DNA of 64,000 nucleotides, taken from positions 1-64,000 of the forward strand of contig CAUPES010000009.1 in NCBI GenBank assembly GCA_963510375.1, in the 5' to 3' direction. Position numbers and translations under genes: made by a program. Source of the DNA: Fastidiosipila sp963510375 (GTDB lineage: Bacteria > Bacillota > Clostridia > Saccharofermentanales > Fastidiosipilaceae). Positions 53,735 to 61,874 of the stretch are shown here, in pieces. The first letter of the stretch is position 1, and each line of letters begins with the position of its first letter. The notes beneath the pieces are model-generated. The model searched no databases and was not told the DNA's origin. It worked only from the letters and a program-made list of their open reading frames with translations.

Positions 53735-54082
53735 TTAATTTACATCGATGAAAATAATTTCATCTTTTCTGATCATTCCTAGTTCTTCTCTAGCTAGTTT
53801 TTCTATTGCTTCAGGTTCACCAGCCATAGATTCTTGCTGATCTATTCTAGCCGCTTCAGCCTTTTTTTGGTCTAAAACTGCTTTTAAATCAACTTGTTCT
53901 GCCAAAAGATTATTTTTTTCTGCATTTTGCTTCAAAACTAAGGCTGCACTAATAAAAAACAACAATGCAAACATAATAATTACCAATAACCAGGTTACAG
54001 AAAGATTAAGTGCAGATTGGGATTTGCTCTTTAGACTCTTAAATAAGTTTCCATTAAATTTTAATTTACTATTAAGTTTCAT
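53735..54082 (-). CDS. divIC: Septum formation initiator DivIC/FtsB family
   Basis: A 115-aa single-pass membrane protein of the division machinery. After a basic cytoplasmic N-terminus comes a helix (about 28-50), a coiled coil (about 52-85, NAEKNNLLAEQVDLKAVL) and the conserved end EAIEKLAREELGMIRKDEIIF. It would pair with FtsL to regulate septal peptidoglycan synthesis. It lies seven bases after rqcP, as in the Bacillus yabO-yabP-yabQ-divIC region but without the sporulation genes yabP and yabQ. Confidence 0.9.
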   Translation of the reverse strand: MKLNSKLKFNGNLFKSLKSKSQSALNLSVTWLLVIIMFALLFFISAALVLKQNAEKNNLLAEQVDLKAVLDQKKAEAARIDQQESMAGEPEAIEKLAREELGMIRKDEIIFIDVN

Positions 54083-54089
54083 CTTTAAA

Positions 54090-54392
54090 CTAAAACTCCT
54101 CTAACACGCCCTCATCTATAGCTTCAACATCTTCTAATTCTACTTTTTCGTTAGAAATAAGCTCATACAGTTCAGAAGCCTCATCTTTTGCAACATGATC
54201 TTTTAGCTCAAGTACTTTGACAGTAATAATTCTCTGGTTAAAGTTTATGGTAATCTCGTCTCCTACCTTAACTTTGCTACCAGACTTTGCAGGTCTAGAG
54301 TTTACTTGAACTCTGCCTCTATCACAAGCCTCCGCCGCTACAGTTCTTCTCTTAAATAATCTACTAACTTTCAAAAACCTATCTAATCTCAT
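54090..54392 (-). CDS. rqcP: RNA-binding protein RqcP (S4 domain)
   Basis: A 100-aa S4-domain protein. RLDRFLKVSRLFKRRTVAAE and the following GRVQVNSRPAKSGSKVKVGDE match RqcP (YabO), which aids RqcH in adding Ala tails to peptides on stalled 50S subunits. The acidic C-terminal tail is longer than in Bacillus. It is followed closely by divIC. No strong ribosome binding site was seen. Confidence 0.9.
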   Translation of the reverse strand: MRLDRFLKVSRLFKRRTVAAEACDRGRVQVNSRPAKSGSKVKVGDEITINFNQRIITVKVLELKDHVAKDEASELYELISNEKVELEDVEAIDEGVLEEF

Positions 54393-54469
54393 TAAACTTC
54401 GCTTTCGCTTTTCTGATAAACCTAGTCTATCTCATTTATCCTCATCAAATTACTCAAACATCTACTTGC

Positions 54470-54745
54470 CTAAATATTTCGCCCATCATCAAGCCAGGTC
54501 AACTGTAATCTATCGAAAGTAACTACTTCAACAAATTGTTCCGCCGTAAAAAAAGTCTGATGGAATCTCGCAAATTCTTGAGTATTCTTCTGCATCCACA
54601 ACGGTGGAGACACATCTAGTTGCTTAGATATAGCTAGGAAACACTTCTCCAATTGTGCTGTAAATCCCAAGTCCTCTTCAAGATTCTCAGCATCTATGAT
54701 CCTAACTACCTTGTTGCCTTTATATACTTTAGCTTCAATCTGCAT
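54470..54745 (-). CDS. Conserved protein of unknown function
   Basis: A 91-aa soluble protein. It reads like a small conserved clostridial protein: KVYKGNKVVRI at the start, SPPLWMQKNTQEFARFHQTFF in the middle and VTFDRLQLTWLD near the end. No catalytic motif, membrane helix or DNA-binding domain is seen. It lies upstream of rqcP on the same strand (77 bp) and downstream of the hexokinase gene. The ribosome binding site is poor. Confidence 0.7.
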   Translation of the reverse strand: MQIEAKVYKGNKVVRIIDAENLEEDLGFTAQLEKCFLAISKQLDVSPPLWMQKNTQEFARFHQTFFTAEQFVEVVTFDRLQLTWLDDGRNI

Positions 54746-54811
54746 ATTCTCGTATTATTATTTGCTACTAATTACTTGCTGTCTAATTACCTTATTAACA
54801 ACTCTGGCAAC

Positions 54812-56128
54812 TTACTCGTTCATGAGTGCTGCTAAAGCTGAGCCAATTACGTTAGCATTTTCTACATGCAAGAATTCATTGTAGAAACCATATTTCTTAT
54901 TAACAAATTGTTGGATATGGTACATAATTTTCTCACGCAAAAGATTAGCCTTGTAGAAAGTTGAGCCTTCCATAGTAATAGCCAAAGGTCTTACTGGGTT
55001 CTTACCAACACCTGTTTGAATATGAATTCCTGCGACTATTACTGTTACAAGCATTGCTGCTCTCTCAAAAATATTGTCAATGATGTAGTATAAATTCTCT
55101 CTATCCAATTCATTAGCACAGCATTGACTCAAAATTCCTGGTCCATAAGGTTCTTCTACAAATTCAGTTAATTCTGCACTCTCCAAGTCATATACTTCTG
55201 CGAAATTTTCCTTGAAGAAATCTGAGAACAAATTAGCATCTGCAACAGCTTCTCTAACCGCATATAAAACTTGTAGTCCAAGATATCTACCTGAGATCAT
55301 TTTCTCCATTACCTGTGCACCTGGAACGTTAGTTGCTCTGTCAATTTCAATATCAATAGGACTTCTATTCGAAACTGAGTAGTCGCCACTCTCCATGTTA
55401 ATGATCATATTTCCTAGTGGGTTCAGTTTACCCTCGAGTTTATTAATATTAGAATTTTGTTCTATATAAGCTGAGTTAATCCCTGTACCTAAGATAATGC
55501 CTGCGTATCCTGAATATTGTTTAGATCCACCACCTGAGAATCCTCCCAATAAAGCTGCAACTGTATCATTTAGCATGACAAAGTGGATATCATCAGTCTT
55601 GTGTCCACGCTCTTCGAGAACTTTCATAATTTCTTCACCAACAACTGTTCCAATCGCTTCTGGGATTTGGATTTCTTTGGTAAAGTTAATCAATCTACCA
55701 TCATGACTTGGTAACATATCGCAAGCATATGAGAAGCAGAAACCAATTTTTCTACTATACTTCAAGAAAGGAGCTAGTTGATCTGCAATGAAACCATAGA
55801 ATTCTTTGGCGCTAATTTCTCCATCTGAACCTGGCATTGTCGCTTGCCTAAATTGAGAAATCTCTGTCTCACCATGCTCATTAAATTGAGTTAAACAGAT
55901 TCTAAAGTTAGTACCACCAGCATCCATTACAATAACTGGATCGTTGGTTGTGAAATCCTCACCCACAGTTAAATATGTAGGGATCATTCTCATTGACTCA
56001 GGCGGTACAGAACCACGTAAACCAGCGTGCATTGATTCGATAAACTTCTCAAGCTCTGCTTCCATATCAAGATCTTCTGCCCACATTTGTCTTTCTTTAA
56101 AGAATGCTTCAACTTCTACTCTACCCAT
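54812..56128 (-). CDS. Hexokinase, eukaryote-type family
   Basis: A 438-aa ATP-dependent sugar kinase of the large hexokinase family known mainly from eukaryotes, unlike the short ROK or Glk kinases usual in bacteria. Motifs include VIVMDAGGTNFRICLT (phosphate-binding), LINFTKEIQIP (sugar-binding), MLNDTVAALLGG with the catalytic Asp, and GIILGTGINSAYIE. The ATG at 56128 is chosen because GGAGG lies six bases before it; an in-frame ATG ten codons earlier would contain that site. It could phosphorylate glucose or mannose freed by the glycosidases in the window, upstream of ManA. Confidence 0.88.
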   Translation of the reverse strand: MGRVEVEAFFKERQMWAEDLDMEAELEKFIESMHAGLRGSVPPESMRMIPTYLTVGEDFTTNDPVIVMDAGGTNFRICLTQFNEHGETEISQFRQATMPGSDGEISAKEFYGFIADQLAPFLKYSRKIGFCFSYACDMLPSHDGRLINFTKEIQIPEAIGTVVGEEIMKVLEERGHKTDDIHFVMLNDTVAALLGGFSGGGSKQYSGYAGIILGTGINSAYIEQNSNINKLEGKLNPLGNMIINMESGDYSVSNRSPIDIEIDRATNVPGAQVMEKMISGRYLGLQVLYAVREAVADANLFSDFFKENFAEVYDLESAELTEFVEEPYGPGILSQCCANELDRENLYYIIDNIFERAAMLVTVIVAGIHIQTGVGKNPVRPLAITMEGSTFYKANLLREKIMYHIQQFVNKKYGFYNEFLHVENANVIGSALAALMNE

Positions 56129-56253
56129 TATCAGCCTCCGATATTTTCTAATATTCATACTTTTATAGTAAAATATATCTTGTATAACAATAACAAGTTT
56201 ATCATATTTACTTAAGTATTAAATACTTTGTAGATGATTTTTTAAGGAGAAAA

Positions 56254-57387
56254 ATGGAACAAATTTCTAATAAATCATTAAAATTAGTTTTAGTTGGTCT
56301 AGGAAGAGTTGCGGAGAAACATATTAAAGCAGTTAAACACCTGGGAAATACTTATGAAATAGTTGCATTGGTTGATAATAACGCCAGCAGACAAGTAGAA
56401 GTAAATGAAACATTCAATCTAAATTTAAACACAAATAACTTTTTTCAAAGTCTTGCTGACTTCTACAATAGTGGTTTAACTGCTGATGTTGTAGCAATTG
56501 CAACTCCATCAGGAACTCACTACTCACTTGCTAAATTAGCTTTGGAACATGGATCCCACTTAATGGTTGAGAAACCTTTAACCTTAAATCTCCAAGAAGC
56601 ATATGAGTTATTAGAGTTATCTCGTATTAAAAATCTTAAAGTGGCAGTGGGACATATTTATAGGTTCTTCCCTATTGTTGATCAGTTGCAAAAAGATATA
56701 GCTAATGGAGAATTTGGTAAAGTTTTGGCCGCTGACGTAATTGTACATTGGGGACATGATCAAGCTTATTATGACCAAGCCGCTTGGAGAGGAACTTGGG
56801 CTCAAGACGGTGGTGCCATGATGAACCAAACAGTCCATGCACTAGATCTCATGACCTGGCTATTATCTAGCAAAATCAATTCTGTTCAGGGCCAGATCAA
56901 GCAACTTACACACAAGATGGAAGCAGAGGACTACGGTGCTGCTCTCTTAGAAATGGACAAAGGATTCGTCTGCCGCATAGAAGGTACAACTAATACTCCA
57001 GAAAATCAGCAATCCGCATCATTCTATATTTCCACTGAACGTGCAGAAATATCTGCAGGTCTCAAAAAGAAAAAACCTTACTTCTCAATTATTAGAAGAG
57101 ATGGCAAAAAATTAACCGGTAAATATATTAGAGCTTTTCTTGCTCAAGTATGGAAAAACGGAGTCAGGAAATCTATTAATGAGTTCGCTAACCCACACAC
57201 CGGAATCTTCAAAGATTTAGCTACTTCTATTCACCAAGACAGATCTCCTCGTGCAAATGTCCTCGACGGCCTGCAGTCTGTTGAAGCAATTCTAGCTATT
57301 TATAAATCCGCCTTGAATGATGGTAATTCCGTAAAATTACCAATAGAGAAAGATTTCACACTAGGACAGATGAAGGGGTTCTTTTAA
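56254..57387 (+). CDS. Gfo/Idh/MocA family oxidoreductase
   Basis: A 377-aa NAD(P)-dependent sugar dehydrogenase-like protein. The Rossmann fold begins KLVLVGLGRVAEKHIKAV, followed by VAIATPSGTHYSLAKLAL and the catalytic-lysine motif VEKPLTL (about 108-114). WRGTWAQDGGAMMNQTVHALD carries the conserved His of the family. Related enzymes act on nucleotide-sugar precursors in surface polysaccharide synthesis. AAGGAG precedes the ATG. It is divergent from the hexokinase and ends at a terminator. Confidence 0.9.
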   Translation: MEQISNKSLKLVLVGLGRVAEKHIKAVKHLGNTYEIVALVDNNASRQVEVNETFNLNLNTNNFFQSLADFYNSGLTADVVAIATPSGTHYSLAKLALEHGSHLMVEKPLTLNLQEAYELLELSRIKNLKVAVGHIYRFFPIVDQLQKDIANGEFGKVLAADVIVHWGHDQAYYDQAAWRGTWAQDGGAMMNQTVHALDLMTWLLSSKINSVQGQIKQLTHKMEAEDYGAALLEMDKGFVCRIEGTTNTPENQQSASFYISTERAEISAGLKKKKPYFSIIRRDGKKLTGKYIRAFLAQVWKNGVRKSINEFANPHTGIFKDLATSIHQDRSPRANVLDGLQSVEAILAIYKSALNDGNSVKLPIEKDFTLGQMKGFF

Positions 57388-57440
57388 TTAAGTTTTTTAA
57401 TAAATAGATTTCAATTTTCAGCAAAACACAATTTCTAAAC

Positions 57441-57482
57441 AAAAGAAGCGTTGTCCAAAAACAACGCTTCTCTAATTTTATT
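57441..57482. terminator. Terminator between convergent genes
   Basis: AGAAGCGTTGT and ACAACGCTTCT form a perfect 11-bp stem with a short loop. It lies between the oxidoreductase gene and the DUF948-like gene. AT-rich tails on both sides make it usable in both directions. Confidence 0.88.
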
Positions 57483-57497
57483 TTCTAAACTCCAACT

Positions 57498-58034
57498 TTA
57501 GCGCCTGTGCTTTCTCCCAGATCCAAAAGTCGTTTTGTTTTTTCTTTCACTAGCTTTACCTGCGAAAAACGAGCTAACAACGGACGAGACTTTAGGGAAA
57601 ACCCCAGAACCTCCCCAGCCACCAAAGCTGAATCTGCTGACTAAATTATTTGCAACATTACTTACTCCGTCACTAACTCCAACAACCATATTACTTACTG
57701 AATCAAGAGCACTATTAACTGATTCCAAAGCCTCAATTACGGCTGCTAACAACTCTGGACTTGCTATTGCTAGGTCGTCAGTAATATCAACTACATTCTC
57801 CAAAATATCACGAATATGGATACCCATAGCTGGTAATTCTCTACTCATCTCTTCTACTGGAGTAGAAACCTCATCTATAAGTTCATTCATTCTACTTACT
57901 GTTCCGATTAACTTGAATACAAGCAAAATCAAAGCAACTAGCAATACTATTCCACCTATGATCAGCAACGCTATGCCAAGTTGTTTCAAGTCTATATTCA
58001 CTGTTTGTAAAGCAACTGTTGCAACTGTACTCAT
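57498..58034 (-). CDS. DUF948-like membrane protein
   Basis: A 178-aa protein with one N-terminal membrane helix (about 18-42) and a long helical stretch (about 48-135) rich in Val, Glu and Ser, as in the general-stress DUF948 proteins. It ends in a Gly-rich and strongly basic tail (SERKNKTTFGSGRKHRR). AGAGGAG precedes the ATG. It lies 48 bp downstream of a YtxH gene, a pairing common in Bacillota, where both are linked to envelope stress. Function unknown. Confidence 0.75.
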   Translation of the reverse strand: MSTVATVALQTVNIDLKQLGIALLIIGGIVLLVALILLVFKLIGTVSRMNELIDEVSTPVEEMSRELPAMGIHIRDILENVVDITDDLAIASPELLAAVIEALESVNSALDSVSNMVVGVSDGVSNVANNLVSRFSFGGWGGSGVFPKVSSVVSSFFAGKASERKNKTTFGSGRKHRR

Positions 58035-58082
58035 TAGCTCTCTCCTCTAATATTTTTGCTCGTCATTTAATTAAACTAAAAA

Positions 58083-58529
58083 TTAGTCTTCAAAGTTAGG
58101 AGTAACTAAAGCTTGTCCAGCTACTGGTGAGTCTGAATGCTCATTTGCTTGATTTCTACGAGCAATTCTAGCTACTTTTCTTTGATCTTTAACATCTTCA
58201 ATATTATCTTTGAATTCATTGTAAGTGTCGGATACTTTTGCACCTAATTTACCACTTGCTTTGTTAATTTCTGAACCTAACTTACTTGTTGTTGCGCTAA
58301 TCTTCTCGCCTAAATCTGAAGCAGCTTTTTTTGTTCTTCTGTAGCCTTCTTCTGTTGCATCTGCTATATCTTTACGTGTTTCTTTACCTGACTTTGGCGC
58401 AAATAATAAACCTAAGATAGCACCTGTTGCAGCACCACCTAGCAAACCTAATACTGTACCCAAAGCAGTTCTACGATTATATCTTCTTCTTGTTTCACCG
58501 GTTATTGAACCAAATAAATCTCTTAACAT
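58083..58529 (-). CDS. YtxH domain-containing protein
   Basis: A 148-aa protein with a Gly/Ala-rich helix LLGGAATGAILGLLFAPKSGKETRKDI (about 29-55), the YtxH signature, followed by a coiled helical region typical of stress proteins. AGGAGGT precedes the ATG. It is followed by the DUF948-like gene and preceded by the degenerate CbiA-like gene 80 bp upstream. Confidence 0.9.
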   Translation of the reverse strand: MLRDLFGSITGETRRRYNRRTALGTVLGLLGGAATGAILGLLFAPKSGKETRKDIADATEEGYRRTKKAASDLGEKISATTSKLGSEINKASGKLGAKVSDTYNEFKDNIEDVKDQRKVARIARRNQANEHSDSPVAGQALVTPNFED

Positions 58530-58609
58530 ATCATTACCTCCTAAATTGATGCAAGCATCAAAACTTTTTCATTTACCACTAATTATAACACAATTTATCT
58601 CTTAATCTG

Positions 58610-60100
58610 TTACTGATCCATTATATCTTTACGCATACAGGTTAAAGCGAACTTAGCAATTCCACTGGGTAAAGCATAAAAATGCAGTCTGGCTTGACTT
58701 GCCCAAATGGTACTCGTGGAGAAAACTTTCATGCTATGTCCTTCGCCTTTGATCAAGGCTCTATAAGATGCCCCTTCCGGATCTAATATGTACTCATTAC
58801 TCATCAAGCAACGAATTGTGTTGTTAGATTTGCCTAATAAATCTTCTCTTCTTGAATTTAATTTTGCATAAAATCTTTTTGTCTTAGATTCATTACTTGA
58901 AGCCTGGGTTGGCAAAACTCCAACCAAAGGCCAAACTGCGCCTTGCCTACTAACATAAGATTCAGCCAGATAAATTGCTCCGGCTCCCTCCGCTAAGATT
59001 GGCATACCTTGTGCGGCTAATCTTCTAATCTGTGTTCTCAAAGACTCATTTTTAGATAACTGACCAATATATTCTTGAATATTACCAGAACCTAGATATA
59101 TTCCATCTACCTTGCTTGGTAAAATAGGGTCAATTAATGGGCTAAAGTAAATAATATTTGCACCCATTTCTTCGAGAATATCAATATTTTCTTGATAATA
59201 TTCATTAAAAGCTTGATCTCTTGCAACTGCTAAATTAAATTTCTCATTAGAAAAACCTATAAGTTTCTGTGCTTGGAAAAGATCTTGCGGGAATTCATCT
59301 CCTAAATCTTGTGCTCGTCTAGCTAATCTAAGTATTTTATTTATATCAAGACTTTCCATTACAGCCTGAGATACATCTTCTAAGTTTTTCTCCCAAGTAT
59401 CTTTTGCCAATTGAGGAATTACTCTATACAAGCTTGGTCCTTCATTACTTGGTTTATCTGCAAAACAACCAAACACTGGAATACCAAACTCGCTCTCGAC
59501 CAAATCAGCGGCGTCCTCTAAGTCATGCTTGTTATCACCAACTAAAATAAAACCTGCAATCTGTTGATCATTACGAAAATCCAAAATTCCTGTAATCTTG
59601 CTTAAACTGGTAAAATTAAAGTCAGATAAATTCACAACGAGAAGCACAGGTGTGTTTGTTTTCTCTGCTAAATCTGCTGGAGAGCCATGTGGGATTTCTT
59701 TTTGCTCAGTCCAGGAATTAGAATAAGGCAGGCAGGTATCATAATAATTCCCGTCTGCAATTAGAAGGGCTAAGTCTTGAGACTCTGTGTAATGTGTAAG
59801 CAAGTAGGCTAGCTCACTCTCATCTTGGTAAAAGCTATCCAAGGTATAAGTTCTTTTGCCACTTGCTGCCCTATATTTGTCTAAATTTTCATAACTTGGA
59901 CCAACGGAAAAAGGTACTGTACTAATATCTTTGCTGTTCCAGATATTTAATAGACCCAGAGCAATTTTGTTGACAAATTCCTTTGTATCTAGGCTTGCGA
60001 GCATAATTCTAGGAACTGCTGCATAGGTATCTATGTTTTCTCCCAGAGCGTCATCTTGCTTAATAGCATGTACGTAATAGGGCACTTTTTCTTTTGCCAT
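58610..60100 (-). CDS. CbiA/CobB-like protein with both active sites lost
   Basis: A 496-aa protein that follows the two-domain layout of cobyrinate a,c-diamide synthase: an N-terminal dethiobiotin-synthetase-like ATPase domain and a C-terminal class I amidotransferase-like domain. Scaffold segments are recognisable (ALGLLNIWN, FSVGPSYENLDKYRAASG, LAVARDQAFNEYY, DGIYLGSG). Where a GVGKT-type P-loop is expected (about 35-45) it has DTKEFVNK. The amidotransferase Cys, normally in AECGG, is Gly372 (AEGAGAIYL). It therefore cannot be a normal amide synthase. No cobalamin genes are nearby. GGGAGG precedes the ATG. Family assignment is by eye and should be tested. Confidence 0.65.
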   Translation of the reverse strand: MAKEKVPYYVHAIKQDDALGENIDTYAAVPRIMLASLDTKEFVNKIALGLLNIWNSKDISTVPFSVGPSYENLDKYRAASGKRTYTLDSFYQDESELAYLLTHYTESQDLALLIADGNYYDTCLPYSNSWTEQKEIPHGSPADLAEKTNTPVLLVVNLSDFNFTSLSKITGILDFRNDQQIAGFILVGDNKHDLEDAADLVESEFGIPVFGCFADKPSNEGPSLYRVIPQLAKDTWEKNLEDVSQAVMESLDINKILRLARRAQDLGDEFPQDLFQAQKLIGFSNEKFNLAVARDQAFNEYYQENIDILEEMGANIIYFSPLIDPILPSKVDGIYLGSGNIQEYIGQLSKNESLRTQIRRLAAQGMPILAEGAGAIYLAESYVSRQGAVWPLVGVLPTQASSNESKTKRFYAKLNSRREDLLGKSNNTIRCLMSNEYILDPEGASYRALIKGEGHSMKVFSTSTIWASQARLHFYALPSGIAKFALTCMRKDIMDQ

Positions 60101-60191
60101 GAACTGGTCCTCCCTTACTAAGCTATGATTGTTTTTGGATACTATAATTATACATTATTAATTATATATTATATGGATAAGATGAGGTTTG

Positions 60192-60254
60192 TTGGTAGCC
60201 TTGATTTTACCATATTATTATAGGAAAATATATTTACATGGTATTAATGGAGGT
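60192..60254 (+). promoter_or_regulatory. Leader cassette copy 1 with TGGTA-N10-TACCA dyad
   Basis: TGGTA (60193-60197) and TACCA (60208-60212) are inverted 5-bp arms 10 bp apart, followed by a shared GAAAATATA block and GGAGGT. The ATG at 60266 lies 61 bp after the TTTTACCATA block. The same arrangement recurs at 61727-61800, so this is a duplicated promoter-leader unit. Confidence 0.6.
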
Positions 60255-60265
60255 CTAAATAAAAA

Positions 60266-60952
60266 ATGAATTTCGAGAACATTAAAATAAATTACAAAAA
60301 TATATTAATATGGCTATCTATCATAGGTATACTAAATTGTTTCAGCCTAAGTGTATTATTGATTTTTGATTTGCTTGAAATATTTAACAACAACAATTTT
60401 TATACACCAGTTACTCTAGGTATAGTTTTATTCTTCTTACCACAGAACACTATGTCTATTGTTATAGCTAAGAACACTAACTTAAGCATGCCAGAACAAA
60501 GTAAAAATATTAATTTGCATACTCCTAGCAATAACACTTTAAAATATAGTTTAATCATCGTATATATTGTTTATTTTTTGCTTTTTTGTTTTGTGTTAAC
60601 ACCACAAAGCAAATTTTGGCAGCTCCTTATTACTTTGTTATTGTCAATAATTGAGTTGGCTTGTATATCTTTAATAACGCTAAATGTTCTTAATGAAAAA
60701 TCTGCGCTTGAATTAAGTTTAAGATCAGAAAACAAAACTTCAAGACCTAACCCTGATAAAGACTTTAAAGTTTTAATTATTACATTATTTATTATTTGGA
60801 TAGTATGTTTTTTAGGAATAGGCTTTGTTCTAGAGAACAATCATAAGTACATCTTTATACTACCTTTGATTAAATTACTGATAACGTATGTCAATTATAT
60901 TTACATACGCAAATCTACTTTTTATAGTTGGTTCTATAACGACTCTTATTAA
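60266..60952 (+). CDS. Six-helix membrane protein of unknown function
   Basis: A 228-aa hydrophobic protein with about six membrane helices (roughly 13-35, 43-65, 93-111, 117-140, 168-190, 194-212). It contains no charged transport or catalytic motif that I recognise. GGAGGT lies 12 bases before the ATG. It is the first gene of a small group with a 31-codon ORF and a membrane-anchored protein gene downstream. The sequence is more AT-rich than neighbouring housekeeping genes, which fits an accessory locus. Confidence 0.65.
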   Translation: MNFENIKINYKNILIWLSIIGILNCFSLSVLLIFDLLEIFNNNNFYTPVTLGIVLFFLPQNTMSIVIAKNTNLSMPEQSKNINLHTPSNNTLKYSLIIVYIVYFLLFCFVLTPQSKFWQLLITLLLSIIELACISLITLNVLNEKSALELSLRSENKTSRPNPDKDFKVLIITLFIIWIVCFLGIGFVLENNHKYIFILPLIKLLITYVNYIYIRKSTFYSWFYNDSY

Positions 60953-60970
60953 AATAATCGTAGGAGGAAA

Positions 60971-61066
60971 ATGCAAATGTTATATTTCAATCCCGTCACA
61001 ATCCTAACAATTACACAGATGTATTCTAAGATAGGAAAGAGGAGGCTCAATAATGAAACAATTTAA
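60971..61066 (+). CDS. Possible 31-aa peptide
   Basis: A short ORF starts with ATG behind a strong TAGGAGG site (spacing 3-5 bases) and encodes 31 residues, hydrophobic at first (MLYFNPVTILTI) and basic after (SKIGKRRLNN). Its end overlaps the start of the next gene by 14 bp in another frame, so it could couple translation or be a leader peptide. No homology can be claimed. Confidence 0.35.
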   Translation: MQMLYFNPVTILTITQMYSKIGKRRLNNETI

Positions 61067-61574
61067 ATTCAAAAAATATATTTTATTATCTGTAATTGTA
61101 ATTATCATATTGGCAATATTATTATTCCCTTATACAAGAAAGATACAACATAATTTATTTTCAATAAATAGGGATTATCAAGGGAACTATAGTCAGGGAA
61201 AAATTGTCGTAAATGGTACTATCAAGAGTAGCATTTTTAGAGATCTTTACAAGTTTATTTCAGGCAAAGATTTCAACGAAAATGATTTCTGGCAATTTAA
61301 AGGTCTAATAATACCTAAAGAACTAATGAACAAATCAACTGACAAATATTTCGTAGTTACAAATCTACAAAATAACTCAAACGGCGAAAAAAAATATTTG
61401 CAAATATATGAAAATGAACCTGGCGAAACGATCCATATTAAAACATTGTCAATCTTAGCGAATTGTAATCTAAATACAATCATATTGTTAGACGACTTCA
61501 ATCTTGATGCAAATTATAACAAGGAAGATATTTCCTTCTGGCAAGGAACAACTTTAAACATAAAAAACAAGTAA
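61053..61574 (+). CDS. Membrane-anchored protein of unknown function
   Basis: A 173-aa protein with a basic N-terminus and one membrane helix (about 9-27), so the rest lies outside the membrane. The external part is polar with no recognised motif and no cysteine pattern suggesting a lipoprotein. GAGGAGG precedes the ATG, inside the end of a short upstream ORF. A hairpin follows at 61629. Confidence 0.6.
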   Translation: MKQFKFKKYILLSVIVIIILAILLFPYTRKIQHNLFSINRDYQGNYSQGKIVVNGTIKSSIFRDLYKFISGKDFNENDFWQFKGLIIPKELMNKSTDKYFVVTNLQNNSNGEKKYLQIYENEPGETIHIKTLSILANCNLNTIILLDDFNLDANYNKEDISFWQGTTLNIKNK

Positions 61575-61628
61575 TCTTGTACTTAAATTTCACATTTTCT
61601 TCGGGGAAACAGATTATTTATAATTATT

Positions 61629-61657
61629 AAGAGAGGGAAGAAATTCCCTCTCTTCTC
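61629..61657 (+). terminator. Terminator after the small membrane protein genes
   Basis: AAGAGAGGGAA and TTCCCTCTCTT form a perfect 11-bp stem around a 4-nt loop. The following sequence is only moderately T-rich. The rest of the gap 61575-61874 holds the second leader cassette. Confidence 0.75.
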
Positions 61658-61726
61658 ATCTAATTTTCACATTTTATTCTATAAATTTTTATCTATCACA
61701 TCCATTATACTACTATTCTTTTTGGC

Positions 61727-61800
61727 TTGGTAGTCTTGTTTTTACCATACAGTTGTAAGAAAATATAGTTAAGATATTTAACTTACAGGGGGTGGTTGTA
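61727..61800 (+). promoter_or_regulatory. Leader cassette copy 2 with TGGTA-N10-TACCA dyad
   Basis: TGGTA (61728-61732) and TACCA (61743-61747) repeat the dyad of copy 1, again followed by GAAAATATA and a purine-rich GGGGGTGG. The first ATG is at 61800, 60 bp after TTTTACCATA, matching the distance in copy 1. Confidence 0.6.
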
Positions 61801-61820
61801 TGAGAGTGATTATATATTGA
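61800..61820 (+). CDS. Six-codon mini-ORF (MRVIIY)
   Basis: A good GGGGGTGG site precedes ATG and five further codons before TGA. Its ATG sits where the real gene starts in leader copy 1. It may be a regulatory leader peptide or the remains of a lost gene. Confidence 0.3.
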   Translation: MRVIIY

Positions 61821-61874
61821 TTTTAATACACTTAAATTTTTTATAAATCATATTGAAAAACAGGGGGAATTAAT

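Noticed and set aside
56129..56158. Longer start for hexokinase
   Set aside because: The upstream ten codons include the GGAGG that fits the ATG at 56128.
57535..58050. 171-codon plus-strand ORF opposite the DUF948-like gene
   Set aside because: It is a composition shadow with no ribosome binding site; the minus-strand frame has a good start, membrane helix and paired neighbour.
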